A stretch of DNA of 64,000 bases from Emiliania huxleyi CCMP1516. Taxonomy: Eukaryota; Haptophyta; Isochrysidales; Noelaerhabdaceae. Where the stretch lies: positions 627,954-691,953 of the forward strand of contig NW_005200600.1 in NCBI RefSeq assembly GCF_000372725.1. The letters are read 5' to 3'. The translations under genes were made by a program, and so were the position numbers. The notes beneath the pieces are model-generated. The model did not search any database. It was not told the DNA's origin and was given only the letters and a program-made list of their open reading frames with translations. Positions 1 through 11,243 of the stretch are shown piece by piece. How positions within the stretch are numbered: the stretch's first letter is position 1; the number at the start of each line of letters is the position of its first letter.

Positions 1-2
1 CC

Positions 3-945
3 GACTCGAAGCAGCAGGTTCTCTCCTCCATCCTCTCCGCCTGCCGCAGCCTCGTGCCCGACTTTGAGACGGACGACGCCTTCCACTCCTTCTCTGGCGC
101 GCGTGCAAAGTCGAGCCGCGGCGACTGGATCATCGAGCGGTGCGCCACCGAGCCCGACCTGATCCACGCGGCCGGCATCGACTCGCCCGGCATTGCCGGC
201 TCTCCCGCGATCGCGCTCGAGGTCGTCCGGCTGCTCGGCGAGGCCGGGCTCGACGCGCCCGCCGACCCAGCCTTCAACCCGAGCCGGGCGGCGGTGGTCG
301 TGCCCAAGCGCGGGGACGAGGGCCTCGTCTACACTCCCGACGACAAGGAGAGCCTCAACGCGCTCGGCGTCTCGGCCGCCGAGAACGTCGTGTGCAAGTG
401 CGAGAAGGTGACCGAGGCGGAGGTGGTCGACGCTTGCCGCCGCTCGCTCCCGATCGACTCGACGCAGGCGATCGGAGAGCGCCAGAGAGAGAGAGAGAGA
501 GAGCCAGAGAGAGAGAGAGAGAGAGAGCCAGAGAGCCAGAGAGTCAGAGAGCGCCGGAGTGCCCACCCGCTGCTCCCGAGATCGCCCGAGATTGCCCGAG
601 GTTACCCGAGGTTACCCGATCGACTCGATGCAGGCGATCCGCAAGCGGACGCGCGCGGGCATGGGCGGCTGCCAGGGCAAGCCGTGGAACTACGGCTGCG
701 AGTGCCGCGTCGCGCAGATCATCGCGCGCGAGACGGAGGGCCTCCCGGTGGCCGAGGTTGGGCGGCGGCCGTGGTCGGCGACATCGCAGTTCCCGCGCCG
801 CTGGCTGTCGGACGGCGACAAGGAGAACCTCAAGGCGTGGTCGCAGCCGCCGCCCGCGGAGGCGGACGAGACGGCGCGCAAGCTGGAGGAGGCGCTCCCC
901 CTCGAGGTGTCGCCCGTCGAGGCGGCGGAGGCCGAGGCGGAGTAG
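3..945 (+). CDS. FAD-dependent oxidoreductase, C-terminal part with BFD-like [2Fe-2S] domain (5' truncated)
   Basis: The coding region enters from the left edge, so the FAD-binding part is missing. Exons 3-467 and 634-945 (stop TAG) give 258 residues. The visible protein starts in the end of the oxidoreductase fold, with the GIDSPGIAGSPAIALEVV motif typical of glycerol-3-phosphate-dehydrogenase-like flavoproteins. It then enters a BFD-like [2Fe-2S] domain: the CKC pair in NVVCKCEKVTEAEVVDA and a second cysteine group in RAGMGGCQGK...CEC. The family oxidises a hydroxy substrate through FAD and passes electrons to the iron-sulfur cluster; the substrate cannot be told here. The two exons sit in different frames and join cleanly through a 166-base GC-AG intron (468-633). 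A 24-base near-identical direct repeat spans both splice sites (from 451 and from 617). The second cysteine group carries a few extra residues compared with the usual spacing. Confidence 0.8.
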
Positions 946-1452
946 GCGCCAAGCCGCAAGCAGCGCCCACGCAGCGCCCCCAGCTCCTCGTGGCGGGGGC
1001 CCGAGCTCGAGATATGATCCGATCTTCTCGCGCAGTACTCCATGCGGCGTCGGGCAGTGCCCCCGGCTGTCTGCGCGCCCTGGCCGAGCGGCATGTGTGC
1101 CTTGGCCCCGTCGCTCGTCGCGTTCCTCTATCTGGTCTCTCCCTGACCGTGTAACCCTCTGGCTTGCTCGTTGCTCCTCTTGGTCTTGCCGGCGTGTGCG
1201 CCTTGTGCGTGTGTAACGAAAAGCATCCAGCCCGAGCGGCGAGTACTGTACATATCAGATGATGTCTCTGATCCTGATGTCTCGCGGTCTCGCTCGCCCT
1301 TCGTTGAGCTTTTTGTCTCTAATCGACTAATTAAAATATTATGAACAGGGACCGCTCGAATCTCGATAGAATCGCGAGCTGTGCAACGCCTCCATGAAGG
1401 CTCCAAGTCCAACCTGAACCTCACTCGCCCCACGTCCTCTGTGTGAAACACA
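946..1452. other. Convergent 3' intergenic region
   Basis: This stretch lies between the stop codon of the flavoprotein and the stop codon of the minus-strand glycoside hydrolase. It must hold both 3' UTRs. I see no gene, only a short AT-rich patch near 1320-1345. Confidence 0.5.
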
Positions 1453-3676
1453 TTACGTCTTGGTCGTTGCGTCAAAAAGCCCCGGTAAGCCGGGTGTGTG
1501 CGTGATGACTGATCGCTGAGATGCATCCGCACGCTTCGCTGACCCCGGGGGGGACTCAAATACCCACCACGCGACTGAGGCGGGCGCCATCTCTACGCGG
1601 ACCGTCACGGAGAAGTCTCGCCGCAGCCGCACCGTTGTGGCCTCGCCCCCCATACGCGAGACGCTCGCCACGTCGTCGAGGCCCGAGTAGTAGAGCGGCA
1701 CGCGCAGCGTCGTGTTGATGGCCGCTGCGCGGCTCTGGTGGAAGACCACGAGCATCGCCCTCGCGACACTTGGCTGCGACCGGCTCGACGTGCAAAAGCG
1801 CGTCGATGCCGTTGCCGTCGGCGCGCTTGAGGTGGACCATGTCGGCGTGCAGTATCGTGCGGTACTTGTTGTTGAAGGCGACGTACCGCTGCACGAGCGC
1901 CTCGCTCGCCGGCTCCTCGTCGTCGTAGAGGCGCGTGCCGCGGTAGCACGGGGAGACGCCCGTCGCGAAGTACATCGACAAGTAAAACTCCCATTCGCCG
2001 TGCAGGAAGCCGGCCGGCTCGACGCAGCACTGCGGCCAGCCGCCGTGGTACTTCACCTGGAGGGCCAGATTGCAGTCGGTGTGTGTGTGTGTGGGGGGGG
2101 GGGGGGAGGGGGGAAGGGGCGGATTACAGGCCGTCGGCTCGTCTCACACACGGGCGCACGGACCAGAGTACAGGGTCGCGTTGACGACTGCGTCGTAGCA
2201 TGCATCTAGGGCTCGGCACGAGGGGCACAAACATCCACCCCTGGGAGGGCGCCTTGACCCAAGTGCCGTCGTAGATGTTCTGTCTCGCGAGCGTGATTTG
2301 CTCCCACAGCGGGAGGTTCCAGTTCGTCTCTACGTACCCCATCCCATCCTTGTTGATGCCTCGAAAGTAGTAAGGGTCGGGCGCGTGCACGTACATTCCC
2401 CTCTCCTTGCACCAGGCGTAAAACTCCATGTTTCGCTCGTACTTCGGAGGGTTTGGGGGGGGGGGGGGGGGCGTGAGGCCAGGGGGAAGCAGGAGCCTGT
2501 CTAGGTCTCTCCAGCGGCCGGCCTCTCGCACGCGGGTGCAGCGAGGGACGGTGGGAGACTCTCGCCGGCCGCCTGCGTCCACGCCGAGTCCTCCTCGCCT
2601 GAAACAGATAGGCGGCCCGTAAAAAAGAAACGAGGCGCCGGAGCGTCAACGCCGAGCTCCCCTCGCCGCGGTGGTGCGCGTGCTCCTTCGAGGCGCACGA
2701 CTGGCCCTCATACGGCCCGTCCGTCTCGATTGCGTCGAGGCCGGTCGCCTCGATGAAGTCCTTGACTCTCCGAAAGTACCCGTCAGACCAGCCGCTTGCG
2801 AGACACGCGGCGCCTACGCACAGCAGGTCCGGCTTCTCCGACATGCGACGCTCTGCTTTCGGCCAGCCACTGGCCAGGCACGCGGCGCCGTTCCACGCGC
2901 CCGACGCGTTGACGCAGTCGCCGGCGTGGCCGACTCTGCGCGAGGAGGCCATGAGGTTGTAGCCGCCGAGCTCGATGCCGCGCGAGTGTGCGTACTCGAC
3001 CGACGCGGCGACGGAGCGGACGTAGGCGGGGTCGGTCGACTCCATGTCGAGGCCGGAGCCGAAGCTGAGAATGATCATCTCGAAGCCGACGGCGGCGCAC
3101 TGGTCGACCGCGCGCCGGATGCCGGCCTCGGTCGCGTCGGTGAGGTGCAGGAAGGTTGGGTTCTCCGTGACCTGGGGCGCGAGCGTGCGGTACATCCGGC
3201 GGAGGGCGAGGCCTTGCCGCTCCGCCTCGTCGGAGTCGTGCAGGAGCACGTATGTGCGGAAGGAGGCGAAGGAGCGGCCGTGGAAGCCGGCGGGGCCGAG
3301 CTGCGCTGCCGGGCCCCGCGGGTAGACGGAGCGGAGGAGCAGCGCGCCGTTGCCCTGCGTGCACGTCGTGCAGCTCTCGTCCGGTCCGAGGCGGGTGGTG
3401 CCGCGGGAGGGGTCCTTCGTGCCGCGCGTCATCTCGGACGCCATGTGCACGCGGCCGCTGGTGCTCGCGCCTGTGACGCGCCCAGCACGGTGGAGGAGAC
3501 ATGGGCGAGATCTGGCAGAGGTGGCCGAGACGTGGGCGCGCCTGTGATGTGCCCTCGCTCCGCGTGCGGCCAGTAGCCCGTCGCCTAAGTCAGGCCAGGC
3601 CCGGGAAACCTTCCACGCTGCGGGGCAAGGAGCCAGGCATTCAAAGTTGCAAGGCCCGTTGCGCGTGGGTGGTGTG

Positions 3677-3716
<40 letters not shown>

Positions 3717-3723
3717 TGTGTGA

Positions 3724-3778
<55 letters not shown>

Positions 3779-4636
3779 GCGTGGCGAACCGCGAGAGCGC
3801 TGCCCTACCTGCTGCCTCGGCGCGCGCGCGTCTGTCTGTCTGCCTTTCCGTTTGTCTGTGTATCTGTCACCTCATTTGTGAGACGGAGCACGTCAGTGGC
3901 AAGCGACTCGAGGACCACACTCCCTCCTCTGCCCGAGCAGGTCACGGCGACGTGCTTCTCGTAGAGCGGCAGGCCGCGGTACAGCGCGTACACGACCGTG
4001 ACGACGACATCGCGGTGGGCGGCAGGCGCACCCTCCGGCGCGACAAAGTCGACGGAGAGGGTCAGCCCGCGAGGCGGCCTATTCATACAGCTTGCGCTGG
4101 AGAGTCGCTCTCCCCAGGGAAAGGGAAAGGGAAAGGGCGAGGCGTGGCCAGGAGAGAGACGCGTCAGAGTGCCGCACGCCGGGAGCCCACTTGTACCGCG
4201 CGGTCGGCGCACCCGTGCGGTGGGCGGAGTAGCGGAATGCACCGGCGGGAGAAGTGAGCTCGGGCAGCTCCGACATGTTCAAGAAGGCGAAGTCGCTCTG
4301 CCCAACCAGTCCGCCGATTGAGTAGTTGACTCCATCGAGACGCATCTCCGCCTCTGGAGAGGTTGCACGGAGAAAATTTGCGCCACCTGCATCGCAATTC
4401 GAGCCGAAGCCAGAGCGAGAGAGCGCGATCGTCCCAAAGCCACCTGCTGGCACGGCAAACGTTCGCGAGGCCAGGCCGTTTGTGAGGGTGAGTGTCGGCA
4501 CGCCATGATGGCTGCCCTCGACAATGGCAGCATCCGGCAGCGACGATGGCGGGAGGAGGAGCCAATCCTGTGGTACGGCGTCGGACGCAACCTTGGCATG
4601 CGCTAAGATGAGCGCAACAGCCGACATGTGCGCCAT
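1453..4636 (-). CDS. Secreted glycoside hydrolase of alpha-galactosidase-like type, 7 exons
   Basis: Proposed exons in transcript order: 4636-4176, 4078-3885, 3470-2889, 2813-2667, 2598-2573 (a 26-base microexon), 2441-2220 and 2056-1453, about 744 residues. The ATG at 4636 starts a hydrophobic signal peptide (MAHMSAVALILAHAKVASDA). An N-terminal beta-sandwich region (TLTNGLASRTF, GVNYSIGGLVGQ) is followed by a TIM-barrel-like part: IILSFGSGLDM, the acidic ATGLDAIETDGPYEG, then ETNWNLPLWEQ and RQNIYDGTWVKAPSQGWMF. The C-terminal part has GVSPCYRGTRLYDDEE and a beta domain ending LRVPLYYSGLDD. From memory this order matches secreted alpha-galactosidase-like hydrolases; the exact sugar is unknown. 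Four introns are GC-AG (4079-4175, 2814-2888, 2599-2666, 2442-2572); two are GT-AG (3471-3884, least certain, and 2057-2219). A one-base frameshift is needed near 1757-1763 at a GGG run, probably a sequencing error, otherwise an inactivating mutation. Confidence 0.78.
3676..3775. repeat. GCGT/GT microsatellite inside a glycoside hydrolase intron
   Basis: A run of GCGT units passes into about 25 GT units. It lies wholly inside the proposed 414-base intron 3471-3884 and accounts for the unusual length of that intron. Confidence 0.9.
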
Positions 4637-4820
4637 GAAGGTCAATCGCGGTTGTGCCCCCTCCCTGTCTGGTTCCCTGGGTGGGCGGGGCCTCTACTCG
4701 CCAGGCCAACACCGTTGTGTTGCAGGATAAACCTCTACTTCTTTCCCGTCCGAGCCTGACTGTTCTTCACCTTCCTACATACGTGGGGCGAGGGGCTCGC
4801 CAAGTGCACGTTCCCAAAAA

Positions 4821-6118
4821 TTAAGCCGTTGGCCTCATCGCTCTCTGCGCGGCCTTCCCCGCCCGGCGTGCAGCCCTGCGCCTCGCCCTCTCCCCCGGTG
4901 CCGCCGCGGCGAGGTCGGCGTCATCCCACGGGACATAGTCGACGAGGCAGCGGCGCCGAGACTGGCCGGCCGACACGTCGACGCCCGAAAAGGCCGCATA
5001 CTGCTCGAGCGTGCGCCTATTGCAGTTCCGAGAGGCTCGGGAAGTTCGTAGCAGGGCTGCCTCACACCGCTCGAGAGCGCGCGCCGCGTGCCGAGCGCGT
5101 ACTCTCCGAGCGACGCCCTCGCCGAGGGGCTCTGGCTGCTCCCGCGTCCGAGGAGGAGAGTGCTTAGCCGCGCCTGCGATGCCCTCCACTCGGCGTGGAC
5201 GCTCCGCCAGCCGCCCTTGCCGCCCTTGTCGGTGCCGTAATAGGTGCCGATGATGGGGCGCGTGGGACTGTAAAAGTCGTACCCGCTCGTCCACAGTCGC
5301 GCGCCCCGGCTGTACTCCTCGCCGTCGAAGACGTGACGCAGGTGCGGGTCGGCGGGCACTCGCCGCTCGGCGTGGCAGCGGCTGAAGGAGAGCCCTGCCC
5401 CCCAGAGCGCCGTCATGAGCGGCCGGGTCAAGCCTGCGGCGGCTGATGCCTGCTCGTTCCTCACGATGCCGGGCGACACGACTCGCGCGCGGCAAAAGTG
5501 CGGCATCTCCCAATGCCCGTTAACGTTCTTCCCGAGTTGCATTGCATTCGGCGGGTAGGCTGTCAAAATGGCATATTCATTCGCCGCCGCGCCCCACTCA
5601 GCGAGCATCCTCATGTCCCAGTGGCGCCCAAACTCCGTGTGCGCGTCGATTTGGAGGCAAAAGTCGTCCTCGTCGCGGACCAGCTGCCGCTGCTGGGCAC
5701 GGGCGTACACAGGCCCAGCGGCCTCACTCGCGTTCATGCGTAGGACACGCGCGCGGCCAAATAGCGCGCAATGCGATGGGTTGGCGAATCTACCCATGCC
5801 CAGGTCTTGCAACGGCACGCCCAATCGGCGACACGCCTCGGCAATGCAGTCGGTGTCGCCTGGCGCGTTTTGCTGCACCAAACCCAACCGCACCCGCTTT
5901 GGGTGGGCGGCAGCTCTGAAGGCACTCAGCACCGTCTCAGGGCAGCGCTCCTCCCGCAGGGCAGCGATCAGCACCGTGATAATCGTATTATTCTTCAGGT
6001 GCGCAAGGTCGTACGGCCGGTGTGGCTGTGGACCAGGCCGCGGGTATGCAATCTGGGCCCACTTTCCCTTGCCAACCATCACAATGTCCGGGCCTCGCCA
6101 TCCAGCAGGCAGCGGCAT
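4821..6118 (-). CDS. GT60-type (Skp1-hydroxyproline-like) N-acetylglucosaminyltransferase
   Basis: Exons 6118-5085 and 5016-4821 give 409 residues from an ATG at 6118. The protein follows the GlcNAc-transferase family (Pfam GlcNAc, PF11397): TIITVLIAALREERCPETV near residue 45, RVRLGLVQQNAPGDTD near 75, the donor-site-like DDFCLQIDAHTEFGRHWD near 150, then HVFDGEEYSRGARLWTSGYDFYSP and the closing RRTLEQYAAFSGVDV. Family members add GlcNAc to hydroxyproline (Skp1 in Dictyostelium and Toxoplasma) or to other acceptors, using UDP-GlcNAc. There is no clear signal peptide, so a cytosolic role is possible. The 68-base intron 5017-5084 is GC-AG. Without it the frame runs on into a meaningless Arg-rich tail, and with it the conserved C-terminus is restored. 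The intron start GCGCGCGCTC resembles the exon 2 start GCGCACGCTC. Confidence 0.85.
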
Positions 6119-6615
6119 CGGGCCGCGGGCCCCCAGGGTTGAGCGGCGTTTTCGCGTCCGGCGGGCAAACTTAGAATTTTACAACAAAACTCCCTCGCAC
6201 GACACTGGGCACAGGACTGGGCACGGGACTGGCTCGCACTGGCACTAACACAAACTTAGAACAAAAGTTACAGCGCACCCACTGGGTGCGCTTCTTAGCT
6301 CCCCGGTCCTGGGCGTGCGGCTGATGACTGCACTCCAAGTGCTCCAAGGATACAAAACCAAGCGCTTGCGCTTCCGCGGTAGTGATCTGCTGAGTGATCT
6401 GATCACCCGAATGCCACGACCCACGTTCGGATCGCACGATCGCTCCTCATCGCAAACCCTGTCAGCAGTTCACCCTCGGGTATGTTCGTAAGAACCACAT
6501 TCACTGAGAGAGACGGACAAAAAACCTTGTGTTCATGATGTGAGGCTCTCGTCAGACGTCACTCGATGACTCAATCCCCCTCACACAGCTCGCTCTCACC
6601 AACTCTCGCAACGTG
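6119..6615. other. Intergenic region with dispersed repeats
   Basis: No gene is seen. Two repeat families are present. About 6178-6258 has the ACTGGCACTAACAC family, found again near 22350, 22430, 33000 and 46440. About 6275-6350 has the CACTCCAAGTGCTCC family, found again near 29050, 53090 and 54050. Confidence 0.7.
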
Positions 6616-7344
6616 TCAAGCCCTCAACACGGCCTCCGCTTCTCGCGCTGTTTGCGGTGGGAACGGCTTCGGCCGCGCGTCGGCCCGGACATACAACGGG
6701 TGCTGCGGCTGCTGCTGCAGGGTGACGTGCAGGCAGCAGATTCGCTCCGCTCCGGCTCCCTCGGACAAGATTTCCAGCACCTCTTGCACGCGCGCGCGCA
6801 TCATGCGGGCTACAGCCTTGCTGCCTGGGAGGAGGCCGTTCCCCCAGCCGCATAGCACGCGGCCGGCACGGCGCGCCGCATCTGCGAGAGCGGCGTCATT
6901 GGCGAGCGCGCCCACTGGGTCTGCGGCCGCCTTGAGTGCGGCTGGCTGCGTGCTGCGATAGGCAAAGAGGTTGCACACGAAGATGCTGTCGTGGCCCCAC
7001 GCCATGGCGAAGCGGATCACGCGCCGGATTGTGGGATCGTCCGAATCGCCGTCTGCTGTGGATGGGTTGAGGCCGACGAAGAGCAGCGGATTACTCTGCC
7101 GTGCGGCCGCGTCCGTTCCGCTGCTGCTCCACGTGCGCGTGAGGCCGTAGCGATAGACTCCATCGACCGAGAAGGCTGCAGACCGCCCGACAACCGAGTG
7201 CTCAATCACAGGATGCTCCCTCTCCATCGGCGGGGCCGGCATCAGGCCATCTGGCGGGCGTCGCCTCCGCTTACAGGGAGAGGCGAGGGGTGTGGCTGGG
7301 CCGGCGGCGGTAGTCCTGGAGGCTTTGCCGCGCGCCACCGACAT
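6616..7344 (-). CDS. DUF1643 domain protein
   Basis: A single exon of 242 residues from the first in-frame ATG at 7344. The DUF1643 core (PF07799) is clear: a strand and loop with LLFVGLNPSTADGDSDDPT near residue 82, then RRVIRFAMAWGHDSIFVCNL and the FAYRSTQPAALKAA...PVGALANDAAL stretch, then GWGNGLLPGSKAV. DUF1643 proteins are common in bacteria and phages and patchy in algae. Their biochemical role is not established. The first 45 residues are basic and Ala-rich and could be an organelle presequence or simply unaligned. An orphan intron 3' signature (TGTGAATAG on the minus strand) lies about 180 bases upstream near 7523, so a further 5' exon is possible. Confidence 0.85.
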   Translation of the reverse strand: MSVARGKASRTTAAGPATPLASPCKRRRRPPDGLMPAPPMEREHPVIEHSVVGRSAAFSVDGVYRYGLTRTWSSSGTDAAARQSNPLLFVGLNPSTADGDSDDPTIRRVIRFAMAWGHDSIFVCNLFAYRSTQPAALKAAADPVGALANDAALADAARRAGRVLCGWGNGLLPGSKAVARMMRARVQEVLEILSEGAGAERICCLHVTLQQQPQHPLYVRADARPKPFPPQTAREAEAVLRA

Positions 7345-7430
7345 GGCGTCGCGGTGGATCGAGGGAGAGATTGCGTGATTTCGACAGCAGGTCGCCGAGG
7401 CGCAACGAAGTTTCTGCCCATAGGGGTGGT

Positions 7431-7516
7431 TGAAGGGTTGAGGGTTGAGGCCCCCCCTCAACCATCTGGTTGACGGTTGAGACCCCCGTCAACCCTTTAG
7501 TTGGGGGTTGAGGCCT
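7431..7516. repeat. GGTTGA palindromic repeat cluster, copy 1
   Basis: Alternating GGTTGAGGG and its complement (CCCTCAACC, GTCAACC) occur several times in about 85 bases and could fold into hairpins. A related cluster is at 8928-9022 and a weaker one is near 46262-46300. Confidence 0.7.
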
Positions 7517-8927
7517 CCGGGGCCTATTCACAGGCTCGCGCGTGATCACAAGATAAACTGGAACAGCCCTGCCGCCAAAAAACCGCCTCGCCTGCGGCGC
7601 GCTCTTGCGCTCCTCATACCTCGAGCGCAATCCATAAGTAGGAGACGCTCACTGTCGCCATTCAGGCGCCTGATCTTTCAGCAAAGCGATGGCCTACCAG
7701 GTACGAGTTCAGATGCGCGCCCGGCAGAAGACGCTTGTGATGCCGCATGCAGTGGGATGCGCAGAGAGAACGGACGGCAAGAGAAGGCAAGGGCAGGAGG
7801 AGAAACGGCTGGTGAAGCTCAGCTCACGGCGTAAGTACTGCGTAGGCAACCGCGGTCACTCACCATGCACGGCAAGAGTCACGGTGAATGCTGCCGCATA
7901 AAGCAACAGAGTCGCGCTTGGCGCGATGGTCTTGTCGCGGTTCACGACTTGACGTTGCACACGGTCATAGACGCAGGATCTATTTGGCGAGTCTCAAGCA
8001 GCGAAAGTAGGCGCGAGAAATTAATGTCGATCCTGAGATCTCAATTTTGGCGCTAGTTTCGTTTTCTGGTACATCACGACGACTTGCTTGGGTCTCATGT
8101 AGCTCGACGGCTCTTCGGCGGCTCTTTCTGGTTGGATCAGACAGTGCTAATCAGTCAACAACGCAATGCCGAGAGCAGGGCGGCCTTAGAGCAGGGCGGC
8201 CTTCGAGCAGGGTCAACTAAGCTCCTGCTGCATTTTGCCACTCAACGTACAACTTGATGGCGGGCGGACGTGTCGAGCATGGAAGGCGGCCATTGCTCAA
8301 ACCTGTTCGAGTTGGCCTCCGGGAACAAGGGTGCGTGGCCGGCGCGGTCTGTTTCACGTACAATGAGGGCAACGCCATCAAAATCGCGAACATGGGCCGA
8401 CATGCCTCCGACATTTCTCAGGGCTCGGACGGAAGCTCTGCATACAGCCAGACCGCTCTGCGCGGTCGGACCGACTTTTTTCAGACTTTACTATTCTGGA
8501 TACTGAGGGTATGTGCTGCTAGATCTCACTGAGCTGAGCTCGTATTTGCCTTTGGTAAGCAGTTTTGAGTTCGGTGATGTCTCCGGAGACGGAGGGCCGC
8601 GTCCGCGGACGGCCATGACGTCGGCCGGGACCGCCCCGTGGGGGCCTCGCGATGGCTGTCAGCGCTCCTCCGGGCTTTGCATCACACCTCCCATTCACAC
8701 AAAAACACAACCACGGACCCAAGACGCACAAGCTCAGACAGTCGACCATTCACGCACGTAGCTGAAGCAAGAGAGAGAGAGAGAGAGCTCTTGTGAAGCA
8801 AGTGCTCGTAAAAACGGCGCGTCAAATGCAGCATCCAGGCGTCTAAAGAAGACGACATGAATGGTTCACAGAGAATGTTGTGTTCAGACCTTTGCGCGCG
8901 GGGGGTGTGAACAGCCATTCCGCGTGG

Positions 8928-9022
8928 TTGAGGGGTTGAAGGGGTCTGTCAACCACTTGGTTGAGGGTTGAGGCCTCTGTCAACCACGTGGTTGACAGTT
9001 GAGGCAATCGGCCTCAACCACC
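8928..9022. repeat. GGTTGA palindromic repeat cluster, copy 2
   Basis: Same motif family as 7431-7516: GGTTGAGG, GTCAACCAC, TGGTTGACAG and CCTCAACC alternate within 95 bases. This cluster lies just upstream of the flavoprotein gene starting at 9259. Confidence 0.7.
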
Positions 9023-9258
9023 GCTATGAGTAGAGAAGTTTCGGGAAGTGCCCGCCGGTTCGCGTTTCGTTCGTTTTTTGTTGTCCCCTAGGGAGGTTGT
9101 CACGTGGTGGCGTGAAAAGGGAAGAAGATTTCAACTGTTTTGTCGTGCCCCCCCCCCCCCCCGCCCGAGGCCGCCGCCGCCTTCCCCCCACCTCTTCCCC
9201 TGTGTGCTGCCGCCCCGTGTCCTTGGCAGCGATCGAATTAGTTGAGTGAGCGCTCGCC

Positions 9259-11243
9259 ATGGCCAGGGCGATCCCGCCCAAGGTTGTGCCGCCTTCGGCG
9301 CAGTTCATGGCGCGCCGACGCGCCGAAAATGCCGCCGAAACGGGCGGTGCAACAACGGGCGGTGGCGCAACCGCCGCAGCAACGCCTTGGGTCGGGCCAG
9401 TCGGCTGCGCTTCGTTCTCGTGCCTGACGAGCGCGAATGTCTGCTGCTACTGGCTCTCGTGCTGGCAGTACCACCTCCTCGAGGGGCGGCAGCGCTGCTG
9501 CGGCGCTTGCGAGACGTGGAGCAACTGGACGTGCGCCACGCTTCCGAAGCCAGCGAGCATCGCGAAGCCAGCCACGCTCGAGGCACTGAGCGAGGTGGTG
9601 AAGGGCGCGGCCGCTTCAGGGCAGAGCGTGCGCGTGGTTGGTGCGGGTCACTCCTTCAACCCGGGCAAACCTGCGCGCTTCGGTCTTCTCTTTCTCTACT
9701 CATTGCTTAGAGCTCATTAAACATCGCTTAGGCATCTGGACCGACGGCCTACTCGTCTCGCTGGACCGCGTTTCCGACACAGACGTGACGCCGGTCAAGG
9801 TCAACGGCGAGACACACTGTGCTCGCCATGGGTGGGTACCAGGTCACAGCAATCCCCTCACACCAGCCGCTGTGAATAGGCGAGACGCACGTCCACGTCC
9901 AGGGAGGGACTCGGATGCGCGACCTCACGCGCATGCTGTCGAGGCACGGCCTCGCCATCGCCGCGCTCCCGTCGCACAACGCGCAGTCGGTCGGAGGCAT
10001 CCTGTCGACGGACGTGCACGGCGCGCTTAGACGCGGAATACAATCCCGCCGCATTCGACTGTATTCAGCTGTGTTCCCTATATCCTTCAGGCTCGGCACG
10101 CGATGTCGGGCTCGGTTTCGTCTCGGATAGCGTGATTGGCCTCGACATTGTCGATGGCGCCGGAATGGTACACCACTGCAGCGCAGCTGACCCAGACACG
10201 CAGCACGGTTTCCGTGCCGCCATCGGCGGCATCGGTGCCTCGGGGATCATCGCCGGCGCAACTTTCCGCGTCGTCCCGGCGTTCTGCTTGCACAAGTCCG
10301 AGACGACGGCCGGGCTCCCGCAGACCCTCGCGTCGATCGAAGACCTCGTGGCGAGCAACGAGCACACCGCGCTGCTCGTCTTCCCGTTTGCCGATCAGTG
10401 CTTGCTGCAGACTTGGAACCGCACAGAGGAGGCGCCACGCTGCTGCAACTGCTTCGAGGTCGGGCTTGAGCTCACCAAGGAGAGCCTTCAGAACTGCGCC
10501 ATCTCGTGGCTGCTCAGCCCGCTCTCGTCTGGAGGCTGCCTCCCGGGGTGCGTCGGCCGGCTGCAGCCCAAGATTGGCGGCTGCTTCCCGGAGCAAGTGC
10601 TCGATTCGGCAGACGCGTTTACCCAGACGCTGTACCCGCTCCACCAGGAGCTCGAGTTTACGGTTCCACGCGCAAAGACGGCCGAGGTGACGCGCGACGC
10701 GATCGCGCTCTACGAGAGCTTGTACCGGAGTGGGGCCGCCCGGCCCTGGATGGCCATTGAGGTGCGCTTCACGCCGCCAGAGCACAGGCAGTCCTACCTG
10801 TCTGCCGGGGCCGACTTTGGTGGAGAGCACTCGGGCGAGGCGGTTGCCTGGTTCTGCACCGTCGTTGCGCAGACTTCCGGCGTCGCCGAGTACAACGACG
10901 CGCTCGAGGCGTGCGCGATGCAGCTCGGCGCGGCGGCGCGGCGGCGCGGGGAGAGGCAGCGTCTCTCCAGAGCAACGCGGTGTGAACAGGCGTACGCGAT
11001 GCAGCGCGGCGACGCGCGCATCCACCTAGGCAAGTGGGTCAACCTCTACTCGCGGCCCACCCTCGCTGCCGCCGTCGGCGAGCGCCTCTCGCCTCTCCGG
11101 CGCAAGCCACACTCTTCACATTCGCGGCGTTGTGAACAGGAGAGGAGCCGTTTGACGATTTCCTCGCGGTGCGCGACGCAGCGGACGCGCGCGCCACATT
11201 CTCAAACGCGCTGACCGAGCGGCTGTTCGGGCTGGCAGCCTAG
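9259..11243 (+). CDS. FAD-linked aldonolactone oxidase (L-gulono/D-arabinono-1,4-lactone oxidase type)
   Basis: Exons 9259-9664, 9732-9806, 9880-10020, 10091-10908, 10990-11077 and 11140-11243 give 543 residues from an ATG in a good context (GCCATGG). A membrane or signal segment may lie in the first 75 residues. The FAD-binding type 4 domain follows: ETWSNWTCATLPKPASIAKP, then VRVVGAGHSFNP, whose histidine sits where related enzymes bind FAD covalently, and the GIWTDGLLVSLDR and HNAQSVGGILSTDVHG segments. Near the C-terminus IHLGKW corresponds to the HWxK motif of the family, with Leu in place of Trp. Family enzymes oxidise an aldonolactone, the last step to ascorbate or a related acid. All five introns (62-81 bases) are GC-AG, and three end in TGTGAA(T/C)AG. 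Intron 10909-10989 is in frame and flanked by a 25-base direct repeat, so read-through would add 27 residues. Confidence 0.87.

Larger units (their letters stand above)
7345..9258. other. Gene-poor region with GGTTGA-rich palindromic repeats
   Basis: I see no convincing gene. Two related clusters of GGTTGAGG and CCTCAACC units lie at about 7431-7516 and 8928-9022. Around 8690-8750 is a repeat (ACAACCACGGACCCAAGACG) that recurs at 38830-38870. A short GA run is at 8770-8790 and a C run with GCCGCC near 9150-9180. Short open frames at 7689-7901 and 8254-8532 have no recognisable content. Confidence 0.6.

Noticed and set aside
2814..2888. Protein duplication GAACLASGW in the glycoside hydrolase
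   Set aside because: Better explained as a 75-base GC-AG intron with a duplicated junction; related enzymes have the motif once.
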